DNA from: an uncultured Flavobacteriaceae bacterium
GTDB lineage: Bacteria > Bacteroidota > Bacteroidia > Flavobacteriales > Flavobacteriaceae
NCBI GenBank assembly: GCA_947493535.1
Contig: CANLRK010000003.1
Span: forward strand, 310,001-374,000
DNA length: 64,000 bases
Direction: 5' to 3'
Shown one piece after another: positions 44,781-54,154 of this stretch. Position numbers and translations under genes: made by a program. Position 1 is the first letter of the stretch. The number at the start of each line of letters is the position of its first letter. The notes beneath the pieces are model-generated. The model had not been told where the DNA came from. It did no database searches and was given only the letters and a program-made list of their open reading frames with translations.

Positions 44781-46784
44781 ATGAAAAAAAATGTATTAAC
44801 CCCCATACTAATGTTAATGTTACTTTCAATAAGTAACGCACAAATTAGTAATGACCCACCATTTATTTTATCGGTAAATGAATTGAAAGCTTGGACTGTA
44901 GGGGGAGCAACTACCGATGCTAATAATATTGCTACAGAAAATTTAGCTACAAGATTTTCAAATGCGAGCACGCAATTAAACCCTTCGTTAAATAACGATC
45001 TTAAAATAGCTATGCTACCTGATGGTATGAATAATTTCGGAAATTACAACGGAGAGCAATCCGTATTTAATTATTATAATTTTACACATTGGGCTTATGT
45101 AGATAAGTTGGTGTGGTTTGGTGGTACAGCTGATGATACCGTTCAAATACCTTCGGCACCGTGGGTAAATGCAGCCCATAGAAACGGAGTAAAGGTTTTT
45201 GGTAATGTGTTTTTTGCGCCAACGGCATGGGGAGGGAGCACAGCAACCGTTGCTAATTTCTTAGAGAAAGATGGTTCAGGAAACTTTATAGCGGTAACTA
45301 AACTTAAAGATATTATTGAATATTACAACTTTGATGGTTGGTTTATTAATGAAGAAACCTCAGGCTTAGGAGCTACAAACGGACAGTTAATGTATGAATT
45401 TGTTAGAGAATTAACTGCAGCAATAGAGCCCTTAGGTAAAGAAGTAATGTGGTATGATGCCATGTTGTTAAATGGTAATGTAAGTTGGCAAAACTACTTA
45501 AGCGGAAGTAACTACCCTTTTTTACAAAATGATGAGAATAATGACTTGCCAACAGACGGATACGAACAGCGTGTAAGTAGCTCAATGTTTATTAATTTCT
45601 TTTGGAATAGTAATGCATATACAAGCACATCAAACGGAAATGCTGTTGCAATAGGAAGAAGTCCTTATGATGTGTTTACTGGAGTAGATCTTTGGCCAGG
45701 GAGAAATCAAACAGCTTTTGAGACAGGAGGAAATACATGGATGGGTAATATCCACCAGACAGCAACTAATGCTTATACATCATTAGGCTTGTTTGCTATA
45801 AGTTGTTTATATAACAATACGCAGTATAGTAATTTTGAAAATGACCCAAATGACAGGGCTAGTTTTTATAATGCAGAAAGACATTTGTTTGGTGGAGCAG
45901 ATAATAACCCTGCAATTGAAGATGCGTCTGGATTTAAAGGAATTTCCAATTGGGTGCCTGCAAGCTCTACAATTACAAACTTGCCTTTTGAAACTAATTT
46001 TAATACAGGGCACGGAACAAGTAAATTTACTAATGGTGTAGAAACAAGCACTGCGGATTGGCATAATATGGATGCTCAAGAAATATTACCAACATGGCAA
46101 TTTGCTAGAGAAGGAAATACTTCAATTAACTGCTCTTTTGATTTTACTGATGCATACAATGGAGGGAACTCAATGAAATTTGATGGAATGATTACAGGAG
46201 CTTCGCCAACTACAGTTAAATTATATAAAACGGATTTAACCATTACAACCCAAACTGCTTTAGAGGTGACTTATAAAACAGGACAAATTGCTGCTACTAA
46301 TATGAATGTATTAGTAGCTTTTAATGATAACCCTACAGTGTTGGTCCCGTTTAGTTTAGGGACCAGTACCTCTAGCAACTGGAATACAGCATCAATTAAC
46401 CTTTCTGCATACAATGGTAAAAAAATTGTAATGTTAGCTCTAGAGTTTAATTCGGCAACAACAGTTAATCCATATCAGATGAATATTGGTAAAATAAAAA
46501 TATTTAATGATCCAGCATTAAGTGTAGTAGATCAACAATTTGAAGGTTTTTCGATTTATCCAAATCCGAATAAAGGTGTTTTTATTATTGCATTGAATTC
46601 AGAAGAAAGTTCAATTCAGGTACAAGTACATGATGTTAAAGGACGAGAGATTTTTGTAAATACTTTTATTAATGCTCTTAGTTTTAATAAAGAAATAAAT
46701 TTAAGCACAGTTCAATCAGGAATCTACTTTGTAACAGTTACTGATGGAATAAATAAAGCAATGAGGAAAATTATAATTAATTAA
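44781..46784 (+). CDS. T9SS-secreted GH85 endo-beta-N-acetylglucosaminidase
   Basis: A 667-residue protein: signal peptide (to about 20), a GH85 catalytic barrel (FTHWAYVDKLVWFGG; VNAAHRNGVKVFGNVFFAP; FDGWFINEET), a beta-sandwich region (about 440-580) and a T9SS type A sorting domain (FSIYPNPNKGVFIIAL; VQSGIYFVTVTDG). The GH85 catalytic Asn-x-Glu pair fits Asn190 and Glu192. GH85 enzymes cut the chitobiose core of N-glycans through an oxazoline intermediate, so this enzyme could release glycans from eukaryotic glycoproteins. It lies 79 bases after the S74 pair. Confidence 0.87.
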   Translation: MKKNVLTPILMLMLLSISNAQISNDPPFILSVNELKAWTVGGATTDANNIATENLATRFSNASTQLNPSLNNDLKIAMLPDGMNNFGNYNGEQSVFNYYNFTHWAYVDKLVWFGGTADDTVQIPSAPWVNAAHRNGVKVFGNVFFAPTAWGGSTATVANFLEKDGSGNFIAVTKLKDIIEYYNFDGWFINEETSGLGATNGQLMYEFVRELTAAIEPLGKEVMWYDAMLLNGNVSWQNYLSGSNYPFLQNDENNDLPTDGYEQRVSSSMFINFFWNSNAYTSTSNGNAVAIGRSPYDVFTGVDLWPGRNQTAFETGGNTWMGNIHQTATNAYTSLGLFAISCLYNNTQYSNFENDPNDRASFYNAERHLFGGADNNPAIEDASGFKGISNWVPASSTITNLPFETNFNTGHGTSKFTNGVETSTADWHNMDAQEILPTWQFAREGNTSINCSFDFTDAYNGGNSMKFDGMITGASPTTVKLYKTDLTITTQTALEVTYKTGQIAATNMNVLVAFNDNPTVLVPFSLGTSTSSNWNTASINLSAYNGKKIVMLALEFNSATTVNPYQMNIGKIKIFNDPALSVVDQQFEGFSIYPNPNKGVFIIALNSEESSIQVQVHDVKGREIFVNTFINALSFNKEINLSTVQSGIYFVTVTDGINKAMRKIIIN

Positions 46785-46805
46785 CCACAAATTAGCCCCA
46801 ATCTT

Positions 46806-46844
46806 AAAAAGGAAGTTGTTCATATTTGAGCAACTTCCTTTTTT
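46806..46844 (+). terminator. Intrinsic terminator after the GH85 gene
   Basis: AAAAAGGAAGTTGTTC, a short loop, GAGCAACTTCCTTTTTT: a stem of about 15 pairs with one G-T pair and a T run, 21 bases after the stop. Confidence 0.87.
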
Positions 46845-46858
46845 GTAAAAATAAAAAC

Positions 46859-46873
46859 ATGACAGCCTGTCAT
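46859..46873. promoter_or_regulatory. Perfect palindrome upstream of dnaK
   Basis: ATGACAG-C-CTGTCAT, seven-base perfect arms around one base, about 76 bases before the dnaK ATG and 10 bases before a sigma-54-like element. It is not a CIRCE element. It may bind a heat-shock regulator or activator. Confidence 0.45.
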
Positions 46874-46883
46874 ATTCATTTGC

Positions 46884-46900
46884 TTGGCACACATATTGAC
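46884..46900 (+). promoter_or_regulatory. Sigma-54-like -24/-12 element before dnaK
   Basis: TTGGCAC, five bases, TTGAC. The GG and the spacing fit the TGGCAC-N5-TTGC sigma-54 consensus, but the -12 GC is GA here. The implied start near 46911 leaves a 39-base leader. Confidence 0.4.
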
Positions 46901-46949
46901 ATTAGCTAAGCGTAAAACAAAAATGAATACATAATTTAATATTATAAAA

Positions 46950-48851
46950 ATGAGTAAAATAATTGGAATCGATTTAGGTACAACAAACTCTTGTGTTTCT
47001 GTAATGGAAGGTAATGAGCCAGTAGTAATACCTAATGCAGAAGGGAAAAGAACAACTCCATCTGTAATTGCTTTCGTAGAAGGTGGAGAGATCAAGGTAG
47101 GTGACCCTGCGAAAAGACAAGCGGTAACCAACCCAACTAAAACTGTAGCTTCTGTTAAACGTTTTATGGGAAATAAATTCTCTGAGTGTACAGAAGAAAT
47201 TAGCAGAACAGCGTATAAAGTTGTAAAAGGTGATAATGATACGCCACGTGTTGATATTGACGGACGTTTGTACTCACCACAAGAATTATCAGCAATGACA
47301 CTTCAAAAAATGAAGAAAACTGCTGAAGATTATTTAGGACAAGATGTAACTAGAGCGGTAATTACTGTACCAGCATATTTTAATGATTCACAACGTCAAG
47401 CTACTAAAGAAGCTGGAGAAATTGCAGGGTTAAAAGTAGAAAGAATTATTAATGAGCCTACTGCTGCTGCTTTAGCCTATGGTTTAGATAAATCAGACGA
47501 AGACAAGAAAATTGTTGTGTATGATTTAGGAGGAGGAACATTTGATGTTTCTATTCTTGAATTAGGAGATGGTGTTTTTGAAGTACTATCTACTAATGGT
47601 GATACACATTTAGGAGGAGATGATTTTGATCAAGTATTAATTGACTGGATGGCTAATGAGTTTAAAGCAGAAAACTCAATGGATTTAACGAAAGATCCAA
47701 TGGCTTTACAACGTTTAAAAGAGGCTGCTGAAAAAGCAAAAATCGAATTATCAGCTTCTACACAAACTGAAATTAATTTACCATATATTACGGCTGATGC
47801 TTCAGGGCCTAAGCACTTAGTAAAAACTTTAACAAGAGCTAAGTTTGAGCAGTTAGCAGATGATTTAGTACGTCGTTCAATGTTACCATGTGAAAAAGCA
47901 TTGCAAGATGCTGGTATTTCTAAATCAGAAATTGATGAGGTAATTTTAGTTGGAGGTTCTACTCGTATTCCTAAAATACAAGAAGAAGTTGAAAAATTCT
48001 TCGGAAAGAAGCCTTCTAAAGGGGTTAACCCAGATGAGGTTGTTGCAATTGGAGCAGCTATTCAAGGTGGAGTTTTAACAGGTGATGTAAAAGATGTATT
48101 GTTACTAGATGTTACTCCATTATCATTAGGAATTGAAACTATGGGTGGTGTAATGACTTCGTTAATTGAAGCTAACACAACAATACCTACTAAAAAATCG
48201 CAAGTATTCTCTACTGCAGCAGACAACCAACCTTCTGTAGAAATTCACGTAATTCAAGGAGAGCGCCCAATGGCAGCGGATAATAAAACTATTGGTCGTT
48301 TTCACTTAGATGGTATCCCACCAGCACAACGTGGAGTTCCGCAAATTGAAGTAACTTTTGATATTGATGCTAACGGAATTATTAAGGTTTCTGCAACGGA
48401 TAAAGCTACTGGAAAATCACAAGATATTCGTATTGAAGCATCTTCAGGATTGACAGAAGAAGAAATCCAAAAAATGAAACAAGAGGCAGAAGCCAATGCA
48501 GAAGCTGATAAAACTAAAAAAGAGCAAGTTGAAAAGTTAAACGAAGCTGATGCTATGATTTTCCAAACGGAAAAGCAATTAAAAGAGTTTGGTGATAAAT
48601 TATCTGATGATAAAAAAGCACCAATCGAAGCAGCTTTAACTGAATTGAAGGCGGCATATGAAACTAAGAACTTAGAAACAATTAAGCCAGCTCTTGATAA
48701 AATAAACGAAGCTTGGAAAGCGGCTTCTGAAGAAATGTACAAAGCACAAGCAGAAGCACAACAAGGTGGTGCTGCACAAGCAGAAGGACAAGCAGAACCT
48801 GCACAAGAAGGGGAAGATGTTCAAGATGTAGATTTTGAAGAGGTAAAATAA
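46950..48851 (+). CDS. dnaK: Molecular chaperone DnaK
   Basis: Hsp70 chaperone of 633 residues. The ATPase domain begins [18 protein letters not shown] and includes [19 protein letters not shown] and [13 protein letters not shown]; the substrate-binding domain follows ([17 protein letters not shown]), then a helical lid, an Ala/Gln/Glu-rich linker and the conserved acidic end DVDFEEVK. Full length and intact. No grpE or dnaJ is adjacent. Upstream are a perfect palindrome and a sigma-54-like element; a strong terminator follows. Confidence 0.97.
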   Translation: MSKIIGIDLGTTNSCVSVMEGNEPVVIPNAEGKRTTPSVIAFVEGGEIKVGDPAKRQAVTNPTKTVASVKRFMGNKFSECTEEISRTAYKVVKGDNDTPRVDIDGRLYSPQELSAMTLQKMKKTAEDYLGQDVTRAVITVPAYFNDSQRQATKEAGEIAGLKVERIINEPTAAALAYGLDKSDEDKKIVVYDLGGGTFDVSILELGDGVFEVLSTNGDTHLGGDDFDQVLIDWMANEFKAENSMDLTKDPMALQRLKEAAEKAKIELSASTQTEINLPYITADASGPKHLVKTLTRAKFEQLADDLVRRSMLPCEKALQDAGISKSEIDEVILVGGSTRIPKIQEEVEKFFGKKPSKGVNPDEVVAIGAAIQGGVLTGDVKDVLLLDVTPLSLGIETMGGVMTSLIEANTTIPTKKSQVFSTAADNQPSVEIHVIQGERPMAADNKTIGRFHLDGIPPAQRGVPQIEVTFDIDANGIIKVSATDKATGKSQDIRIEASSGLTEEEIQKMKQEAEANAEADKTKKEQVEKLNEADAMIFQTEKQLKEFGDKLSDDKKAPIEAALTELKAAYETKNLETIKPALDKINEAWKAASEEMYKAQAEAQQGGAAQAEGQAEPAQEGEDVQDVDFEEVK

Positions 48852-48870
48852 TCTTATCAAACATATAAAT

Positions 48871-48904
48871 AAAAAGAGGCAACCATTTGGTTGCCTCTTT
48901 TTTT
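48871..48904 (+). terminator. Intrinsic terminator after dnaK
   Basis: AAAAAGAGGCAACC, ATTT loop, GGTTGCCTCTTTTTTT: a 14-pair stem with a long T run, 19 bases after the stop. One of the clearest in the window. Confidence 0.95.
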
Positions 48905-48970
48905 GTTAAATAATTTATAAAAAATATGTTGTAGTTAATTAAAACAATATTTTTATTTAAAAATAATAAG

Positions 48971-49915
48971 ATGAATAGTAAAATTACATTGGTGTTTATA
49001 ATTGTTGCATCTCAATTAGTGGCACAACAAAAAAATAAAGATTTCGATTTAAGTATTTTAAAGAATTTTCAAAAAGTTAGAGATTTTACTATAAATGCAA
49101 CAAATTTAGAAGCTTATTTTACCATACAAAGTCCTAAAGAAGAATTGTCAGGAATTTTTAAATCAGTTAATAAAAATGGGCATTGGCAAACTCCAGAATT
49201 AGCTTCTTTTTCCGGGGAGTATAAAGATTTAGAACCATATTTATCACCAGATGGTTTGCGGTTGTACTTTGCGTCTAATAGGCCATTACTAAAAACTGAA
49301 GTAAAAATAAAAGATTTTGATATTTGGTATGTAGAAAGAAGTACTATACATGATTCCTGGTCAGAGCCTGTTAATATGGGAGTGACTATAAATACCAAAT
49401 ACAATGAATTTTACCCAGCTATAGCCAAGTCTAAAAATATTTATTTTACGAGTGATAGGCCTGCTGCTAAAGGGAAAGATGATATCTTTTTTTCCGAGTA
49501 TTCTAACCAAGGCTATAAACAGGTAATTTCGTTGTCTTCGGCAATTAATACAGAAGGCTATGAGTTTAATGCTTATATAGCTCCTGATGAAAGTTTTCTC
49601 ATATTTACAGGGTATGGCAGAAAAGATGGTTTAGGAAGTGGTGATTTGTATATTAGTTATAAAACTAAAGAAGATAATTGGACAGTTGCAAAAAATATGG
49701 GAAACGCCATAAATTCAGATCAAATGGATTATTGCCCTTTTGTTCATTGGAATAGCAAAACAATGTATTTTACTAGTAGGAAATCATCTGTGCAAGCATC
49801 GGATAAACTATCAACAAAAAGTTTTATGCAAGCTATTACGAGCTATAGTAACGGATTAAGTAGGATATATAAAGAAGATATTAGTATCTTGTTAGATAAT
49901 TTAAGAACAGAATAA
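48971..49915 (+). CDS. Secreted PD40 (WD40-like) beta-propeller protein
   Basis: A 314-residue protein with a signal peptide (to about 19) and repeated PD40 blades: EPYLSPDGLRLYFASNRP, FYPAIAKSKNIYFTSDRP, NAYIAPDESFLIFTGYGRKD and CPFVHWNSKTMYFTSRKS. The S-x-D-G-x-x-L-Y-F-x-S pattern is shared with TolB and with OmpA-type proteins of Bacteroidota, but no OmpA domain is attached. A periplasmic binding role is likely. It starts an apparent run with the DUF1801 gene three bases downstream. Confidence 0.8.
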   Translation: MNSKITLVFIIVASQLVAQQKNKDFDLSILKNFQKVRDFTINATNLEAYFTIQSPKEELSGIFKSVNKNGHWQTPELASFSGEYKDLEPYLSPDGLRLYFASNRPLLKTEVKIKDFDIWYVERSTIHDSWSEPVNMGVTINTKYNEFYPAIAKSKNIYFTSDRPAAKGKDDIFFSEYSNQGYKQVISLSSAINTEGYEFNAYIAPDESFLIFTGYGRKDGLGSGDLYISYKTKEDNWTVAKNMGNAINSDQMDYCPFVHWNSKTMYFTSRKSSVQASDKLSTKSFMQAITSYSNGLSRIYKEDISILLDNLRTE

Positions 49916-49918
49916 GTT

Positions 49919-50380
49919 ATGCAATCAAAAGCTGTAAATCCGGAACAATATATAGCAGAATTACCTGAAGATAGAAAACTGGTAATTGAAAAACTCAGAA
50001 AAGTAATTTTAAATAATTTACCTGAAGGGTTTCAAGAACAAATGAATTACGGAATGTTGGGCTATGTGGTTCCGCATAGTATTTATCCTAACGGATACCA
50101 TTGCGATCCGAAACTACCATTGCCTTTTATAAATTTAGCGTCACAAAAAGCACATATAGGCTTTTATCATATGGGGATTTATGCAGATAAAGCTTTGTTA
50201 GATTGGTTTACAACCGAATATGAAAAAACTAATATCAAGGTAAAGTTAAATATGGGTAAAAGTTGTATTCGTTTTAAAAAAGAAGCGCATATTCCTTTTG
50301 AGTTAATTGGGCAATTAGTAGCTAAAGTTACTCCCCAGCAATGGATAACTACTTACGAAAGTCATGTTAAAACCAAATAA
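49919..50380 (+). CDS. DUF1801 (YdhG-like) protein
   Basis: A 153-residue cytoplasmic protein: VNPEQYIAELPEDRKLVIEK, then GFQEQMNYGMLGYVVP, LPFINLASQKAHIGFYHMG and MGKSCIRFKKEAHIPFELI, the order seen in DUF1801 proteins, which share a fold with iron chaperone frataxin-like domains. No reaction is established. It lies three bases after the PD40 gene and eight bases before an uncharacterised gene. Confidence 0.8.
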   Translation: MQSKAVNPEQYIAELPEDRKLVIEKLRKVILNNLPEGFQEQMNYGMLGYVVPHSIYPNGYHCDPKLPLPFINLASQKAHIGFYHMGIYADKALLDWFTTEYEKTNIKVKLNMGKSCIRFKKEAHIPFELIGQLVAKVTPQQWITTYESHVKTK

Positions 50381-50388
50381 GTTTTACT

Positions 50389-50925
50389 TTGAAAAAATAC
50401 AATAAGTTTAATTTCTTTAAGCATACCTATTGTGAATTTATTGAGGTTTCTTCTGATATTTTTAAAGAAAATCCAGCCCATTTTAAATCAAAATCTGATA
50501 GTCAATATTATTATACGCATGAAGGGGTTTATCGCTACTCTGATCATTGGGGACGTGTAGCCAATTGCAGATGGAAATTAATAGCCGATAAGAGTTTTAA
50601 AAATCAACAAATGCATTTAGGGTATGCTAAATGGACAGATTTTTATCATTTGAATGACACGGATAAACTTTTTTATATACAGATAGATTACCAAAATAAA
50701 AAAGTAAATTTTAAATATGAAACTAATACAGAGGAAACAAATCATTTTTTGTACACAGCATTAGAAGCTCAAAAGCGAGTAAAGCACATACGTAGTTTGT
50801 TAACTGAAGATAAATGGGCAAAATACTTTGATGCAGATATTGAAGAGTTACGTTACAATATTATTACAGCATATAGTACTAGTAATGAGCAACTGACTAA
50901 AATTAAACAAGGTTTTAAAAAATAA
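50389..50925 (+). CDS. Uncharacterised protein, TTG start
   Basis: A 178-residue soluble protein that I do not assign to a named family. It is rich in aromatic and charged residues (YYYTHEGVYRYSDHWGRVANC; FYIQIDYQNKKVNFKYET; YNIITAYSTSNEQ), has no signal peptide or membrane segment, and looks like a compact beta domain followed by helices. The start is TTG at 50389, eight bases after the DUF1801 stop, so it is probably co-transcribed. No catalytic motif is evident. Confidence 0.72.
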   Translation: MKKYNKFNFFKHTYCEFIEVSSDIFKENPAHFKSKSDSQYYYTHEGVYRYSDHWGRVANCRWKLIADKSFKNQQMHLGYAKWTDFYHLNDTDKLFYIQIDYQNKKVNFKYETNTEETNHFLYTALEAQKRVKHIRSLLTEDKWAKYFDADIEELRYNIITAYSTSNEQLTKIKQGFKK

Positions 50926-50989
50926 ATTATGCACGCATAGCAAAAAACAAGTTTTTTAATGTAATTTTATATTATCAAAAATAATCAAC

Positions 50990-51940
50990 ATGTCAAAAGT
51001 AAGCTTACAAGAACTATTACATATAAAGCACCCAATAATAATGGCACCAATGTTTTTAGTGTCAAATGTAGCTATGGTAACCGAAGGGATGAAACAGGGT
51101 ATAGCCGCATGTATACCAGCATTAAATTACCGAACATTAGAAGAATTGCGCGAAGCTTGTAAGCAACTAAAGGCAGCAAAAATAGAGGGGGGGGCTTATG
51201 GGTTTAATTTAATTGTGAATAAATCCAACCCTAAATTTAAAGCGCAATTAGAAGTAATTTGTGAAGAAGGGGCAGATTTTATAATTACATCATTAGGAAA
51301 TCCGAAAGAAACTATTGATGCAGCTCATAAAGTAGGAATAAAAGTTTTTTGTGATGTAGTTGATTTACCAATGTCGAAAAAAGTTGAGGGTTTAGGAGCA
51401 GATGCGTTAATTGCAGTTAATAATGAAGCAGGAGGACATAGAGGGAATATAGATCCAAAAGCATTGATTGAAAATTTGAATAAGAACTGTAGTCTTCCTG
51501 TAATATCAGCAGGTGGAGTTGGTTGTAAAGAAGATATTGACAAGGTTTTATCTTATGGAGCTATCGGGGTGTCTGTAGGGAGTCCATTTATAGCTAGCGA
51601 AGAAGCATCAGTGTCACAAGAATACAAGCAAGCTTGTGTTGATTATGGAGCAGACGATATTGTAATGACTGAACGAATTTCTGGCACACCATGTACCGTA
51701 ATAAAAACACCTTATGTTGAAAAAATTGGAACAAAAACGAGCTGGCTGGAAACCGTTTTAAACAAAAATAAAAAGTTGAAAAAATGGGTTAAAATGGTTC
51801 GTTTTATGATTGGTATGAAAGCTGTGGCTAATGCTGCAAATAAAGCTACTTATAAAACGGTGTGGGTTGCAGGGCCAAGTATAGAACACACTAAAGCTAT
51901 TTTACCGGTAAAAGATATTGTCAGAAAATTAGTAGCCTAA
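50990..51940 (+). CDS. Nitronate monooxygenase family flavoprotein
   Basis: A 316-residue FMN-dependent TIM barrel of the nitronate monooxygenase / 2-nitropropane dioxygenase family: HPIIMAPMFLVSNVAMVTEG at the start, AVNNEAGGHRGNI in the middle (a catalytic His is expected in this segment) and VISAGGVGCKEDIDKVL and GAIGVSVGSPFIAS for flavin phosphate binding. It oxidises nitronates or serves as a related enoyl reductase. It converges on the ABM gene with a four-base overlap of stop codons. Confidence 0.88.
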   Translation: MSKVSLQELLHIKHPIIMAPMFLVSNVAMVTEGMKQGIAACIPALNYRTLEELREACKQLKAAKIEGGAYGFNLIVNKSNPKFKAQLEVICEEGADFIITSLGNPKETIDAAHKVGIKVFCDVVDLPMSKKVEGLGADALIAVNNEAGGHRGNIDPKALIENLNKNCSLPVISAGGVGCKEDIDKVLSYGAIGVSVGSPFIASEEASVSQEYKQACVDYGADDIVMTERISGTPCTVIKTPYVEKIGTKTSWLETVLNKNKKLKKWVKMVRFMIGMKAVANAANKATYKTVWVAGPSIEHTKAILPVKDIVRKLVA

Positions 51941-52233
51941 GGTAAACTTGCCAGTTTATCAACGCTCCATGCTTCTGGTTTTGCATTAAACATGGGTTTA
52001 GTTATAGCCCAGATACTTTTAAATAACTCCGAGTTTCTGTAGTTGTTTAATGCGGTTTCATCTTCCCAATAACTATATGTAAAAAAAATATTTTTATTGT
52101 GTTTATCGTTATATAATTCTAAAAATTGACAACCTTTAAAGTTCCTTATATGCAGTTTTTGATTATTAAAGTTGTTTTTGAAGGTGTTAATATGGTTATC
52201 TTGGATACTTAATTTTACAATTCGTACGAGCAT
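51937..52233 (-). CDS. Antibiotic biosynthesis monooxygenase (ABM/YgiN-like) protein
   Basis: A 98-residue dimeric alpha-beta barrel domain: MLVRIVKLSIQ start, GCQFLELYNDKH, then NIFFTYSYWEDETALNNYRN and LFKSIWAITKPMF. The family includes quinol monooxygenases and simple heme- or quinone-modifying enzymes; the substrate here is unknown. The length is typical. It is 11 bases downstream of the SAM hydrolase gene and probably shares its message. Confidence 0.85.
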   Translation of the reverse strand: MLVRIVKLSIQDNHINTFKNNFNNQKLHIRNFKGCQFLELYNDKHNKNIFFTYSYWEDETALNNYRNSELFKSIWAITKPMFNAKPEAWSVDKLASLP

Positions 52234-52244
52234 AATAATTAATT

Positions 52245-53060
52245 TTAATAGAAAGTGACTGAGATACTATCACGGTATTTGACACCTAATAAGCTTGAAG
52301 CACCACCTGTTTTTAAACTACTTTTATACAGTGCAATTTCTAAAAAATTATTAGAGTTAAATAAAGCTATTCTTTTTCCATCGTTTGCATTTTGATCATC
52401 AGTTACACAATCGTTATACGAGTTAAATATGGTGTTAAAAGAAAAGTTCCTCAAATTTACTCTAAACTTACGTCCTTTGGCTATACGGGTAATTAGTTCT
52501 TTATTAATGTTAGAAATTACATTGCCATAGTTGTCAATATATTGTATGTGTCCAATAATGCTAGTCTCATCATTGTTTACAACTGGATTTATGTGAGATA
52601 CTTCTTTTAATTTTTTAAAAGGACGTCCAATAACATCTAAATTACCTCCTCTTGCAAGGTGACATGCAATTTTTGCAAAAACAGTTTTTACAGGAAAATT
52701 ATCATGTTTTTGTTGGTTAGCAGTAATTTCTATTATTTTTTCTGGATGAAAAGTAGCTGTTAAAACTGAGAGTATGCCATTGTTGGCACAAATAAAGTAA
52801 TGTCCATCATATAGCATTGCAATATGTTGATTATTTTCACTTAACTCAGTATCTACACCAATTATATGTATCGTTCCTTTAGGAAAATGATGATAGGAAT
52901 TTTTTATAATGTAACCTGCTTCATTATAATTAAAAGGCGTAACTTGATGAGAAATATCAACAATAGTAATGTCAGGTATTTCGGTATAAATTGTACCTTT
53001 CACTGCAGCAACATAATGGTCTTTAATTCCAAAATCAGTTGTGAGTGTAATAATTGCCAT
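52245..53060 (-). CDS. SAM hydroxide adenosyltransferase (DUF62 family)
   Basis: A 271-residue protein of the DUF62 family, which hydrolyses SAM to adenosine and methionine and is related to fluorinase and chlorinase. It opens IITLTTDFGIKDHYVAAVKG and has DISHQVTPFN, YFICANNGIL, HLARGG and IGHIQYIDNYGNVISNI. The ATG at 53060 gives the family's normal N-terminus; the longer frame from 53123 adds 21 unrelated residues. It is divergent from phoH, a neighbourhood common in Flavobacteriaceae. Confidence 0.9.
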   Translation of the reverse strand: MAIITLTTDFGIKDHYVAAVKGTIYTEIPDITIVDISHQVTPFNYNEAGYIIKNSYHHFPKGTIHIIGVDTELSENNQHIAMLYDGHYFICANNGILSVLTATFHPEKIIEITANQQKHDNFPVKTVFAKIACHLARGGNLDVIGRPFKKLKEVSHINPVVNNDETSIIGHIQYIDNYGNVISNINKELITRIAKGRKFRVNLRNFSFNTIFNSYNDCVTDDQNANDGKRIALFNSNNFLEIALYKSSLKTGGASSLLGVKYRDSISVTFY

Positions 53061-53102
53061 TAATAAATTGTTGATTGTTAGGTTTACCAAAGCAAAATTG
53101 CG

Positions 53103-53110
53103 TAATTTTG
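53103..53110 (+). promoter_or_regulatory. Candidate -7 element before phoH
   Basis: TAATTTTG matches TAnnTTTG. Several TTG triplets lie 25-30 bases upstream as possible -33 elements, slightly beyond ideal spacing. The implied leader is about 45 bases. Confidence 0.35.
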
Positions 53111-53163
53111 TGGAGTAAATCAAGTGAATTTTTAGTTAATTTATTAATTAATAACTTTAGCTT

Positions 53164-54114
53164 TTGAAAGAAATTATATTTGAACTAACCGAGATTAATC
53201 CACGTGAATTTTGTGGAGAACAAAACACCAACATTGTATCGTTAAAAAAATATTTCCCAAAGCTTAAAATAGTAGCGCGAGGAAATACAATCAAAGCTAT
53301 GGGAGAAGAAGAAATCCTTGAGGAGTTTGATAAAAGAATGCGCATGTTGATCTTACACTTTACCAAGTACAATAAACTAGACGAAAACAGTATTGAACGA
53401 ATACTCACTTCTAATGGGGTAGAAGATATTAATACGCCAAAAAGTAGTGATGGAGTTATAGTACATGGAGTAGGAGGTAAAGTTGTAAAGGCACAAACCG
53501 TAAATCAACGTAAGTTAGTAGCAATTTGTGCCAAAAATGATATGGTTTTTGCAATAGGTCCTGCAGGAACAGGAAAAACTTATACTGCTGTCGCATTAGC
53601 TGTAAAAGCTTTGAAGGCAAAAGAGGTAAAACGTATCATCTTAACTCGACCAGCAGTAGAAGCAGGTGAAAACCTAGGGTTTCTACCAGGAGACATGAAA
53701 GATAAATTAGATCCGTATATGCAACCTTTATATGATGCTTTGCGTGATATGATTCCTGCAGAAAAATTAGAGTCTTATATAGAAAAAGGAACGATACAGA
53801 TTGCTCCTTTAGCTTTTATGAGAGGAAGAACACTTGACAATGCTTTTGTAATACTAGATGAAGCTCAAAACACTACGCGAGCTCAAATGAAAATGTTTTT
53901 AACCCGTATGGGTAAAAATGCACGATTTATTATTACTGGCGATCCAGGTCAAATAGATTTACCAAGACGAACAGTTTCTGGTTTAAAAGAAGCTATATTG
54001 GTGTTAAAAGGCGTTTCGGGTATTGGATTCCTTTATTTAGATGATAAAGATGTAATTAGACATCGTTTGGTAAAAAAGGTTATAGAAGCTTATAAAAGTA
54101 TTGAAAACGAATAA
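53164..54114 (+). CDS. PhoH family ATPase, TTG start
   Basis: A 316-residue PhoH-like protein: an N-terminal KH-like part, then Walker A IGPAGTGKTYTAVALAVKAL, RIILTRPAVEAGENLGFLPG, Walker B FVILDEAQNTTRAQMKMFLT and RFIITGDPGQIDLP. Relatives pair with YbeY in RNA maturation; here YbeY is not adjacent. The start is TTG at 53164, as no ATG precedes the conserved segment. purC follows after 40 bases. Confidence 0.93.
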   Translation: MKEIIFELTEINPREFCGEQNTNIVSLKKYFPKLKIVARGNTIKAMGEEEILEEFDKRMRMLILHFTKYNKLDENSIERILTSNGVEDINTPKSSDGVIVHGVGGKVVKAQTVNQRKLVAICAKNDMVFAIGPAGTGKTYTAVALAVKALKAKEVKRIILTRPAVEAGENLGFLPGDMKDKLDPYMQPLYDALRDMIPAEKLESYIEKGTIQIAPLAFMRGRTLDNAFVILDEAQNTTRAQMKMFLTRMGKNARFIITGDPGQIDLPRRTVSGLKEAILVLKGVSGIGFLYLDDKDVIRHRLVKKVIEAYKSIENE

Positions 54115-54154
54115 AAACAAATAAAAAACAACTTACTACTACACAACACAATTA

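Noticed and set aside
45403-46079. Several open frames antisense to or out of frame with the GH85 gene
   Set aside because: They lack starts with leader signals, show no domain and are covered by a clear GH85-T9SS reading frame; the same applies to other short overlapping frames across the window.
46845-46949. CIRCE element (HrcA site) before dnaK
   Set aside because: The palindrome present is ATGACAGCCTGTCAT; the TTAGCACTC-N9-GAGTGCTAA pattern is absent.
53061-53123. N-terminal extension of the SAM hydrolase
   Set aside because: Family members start at the MAIITLTTDFG segment; the extra 21 residues do not resemble the family.
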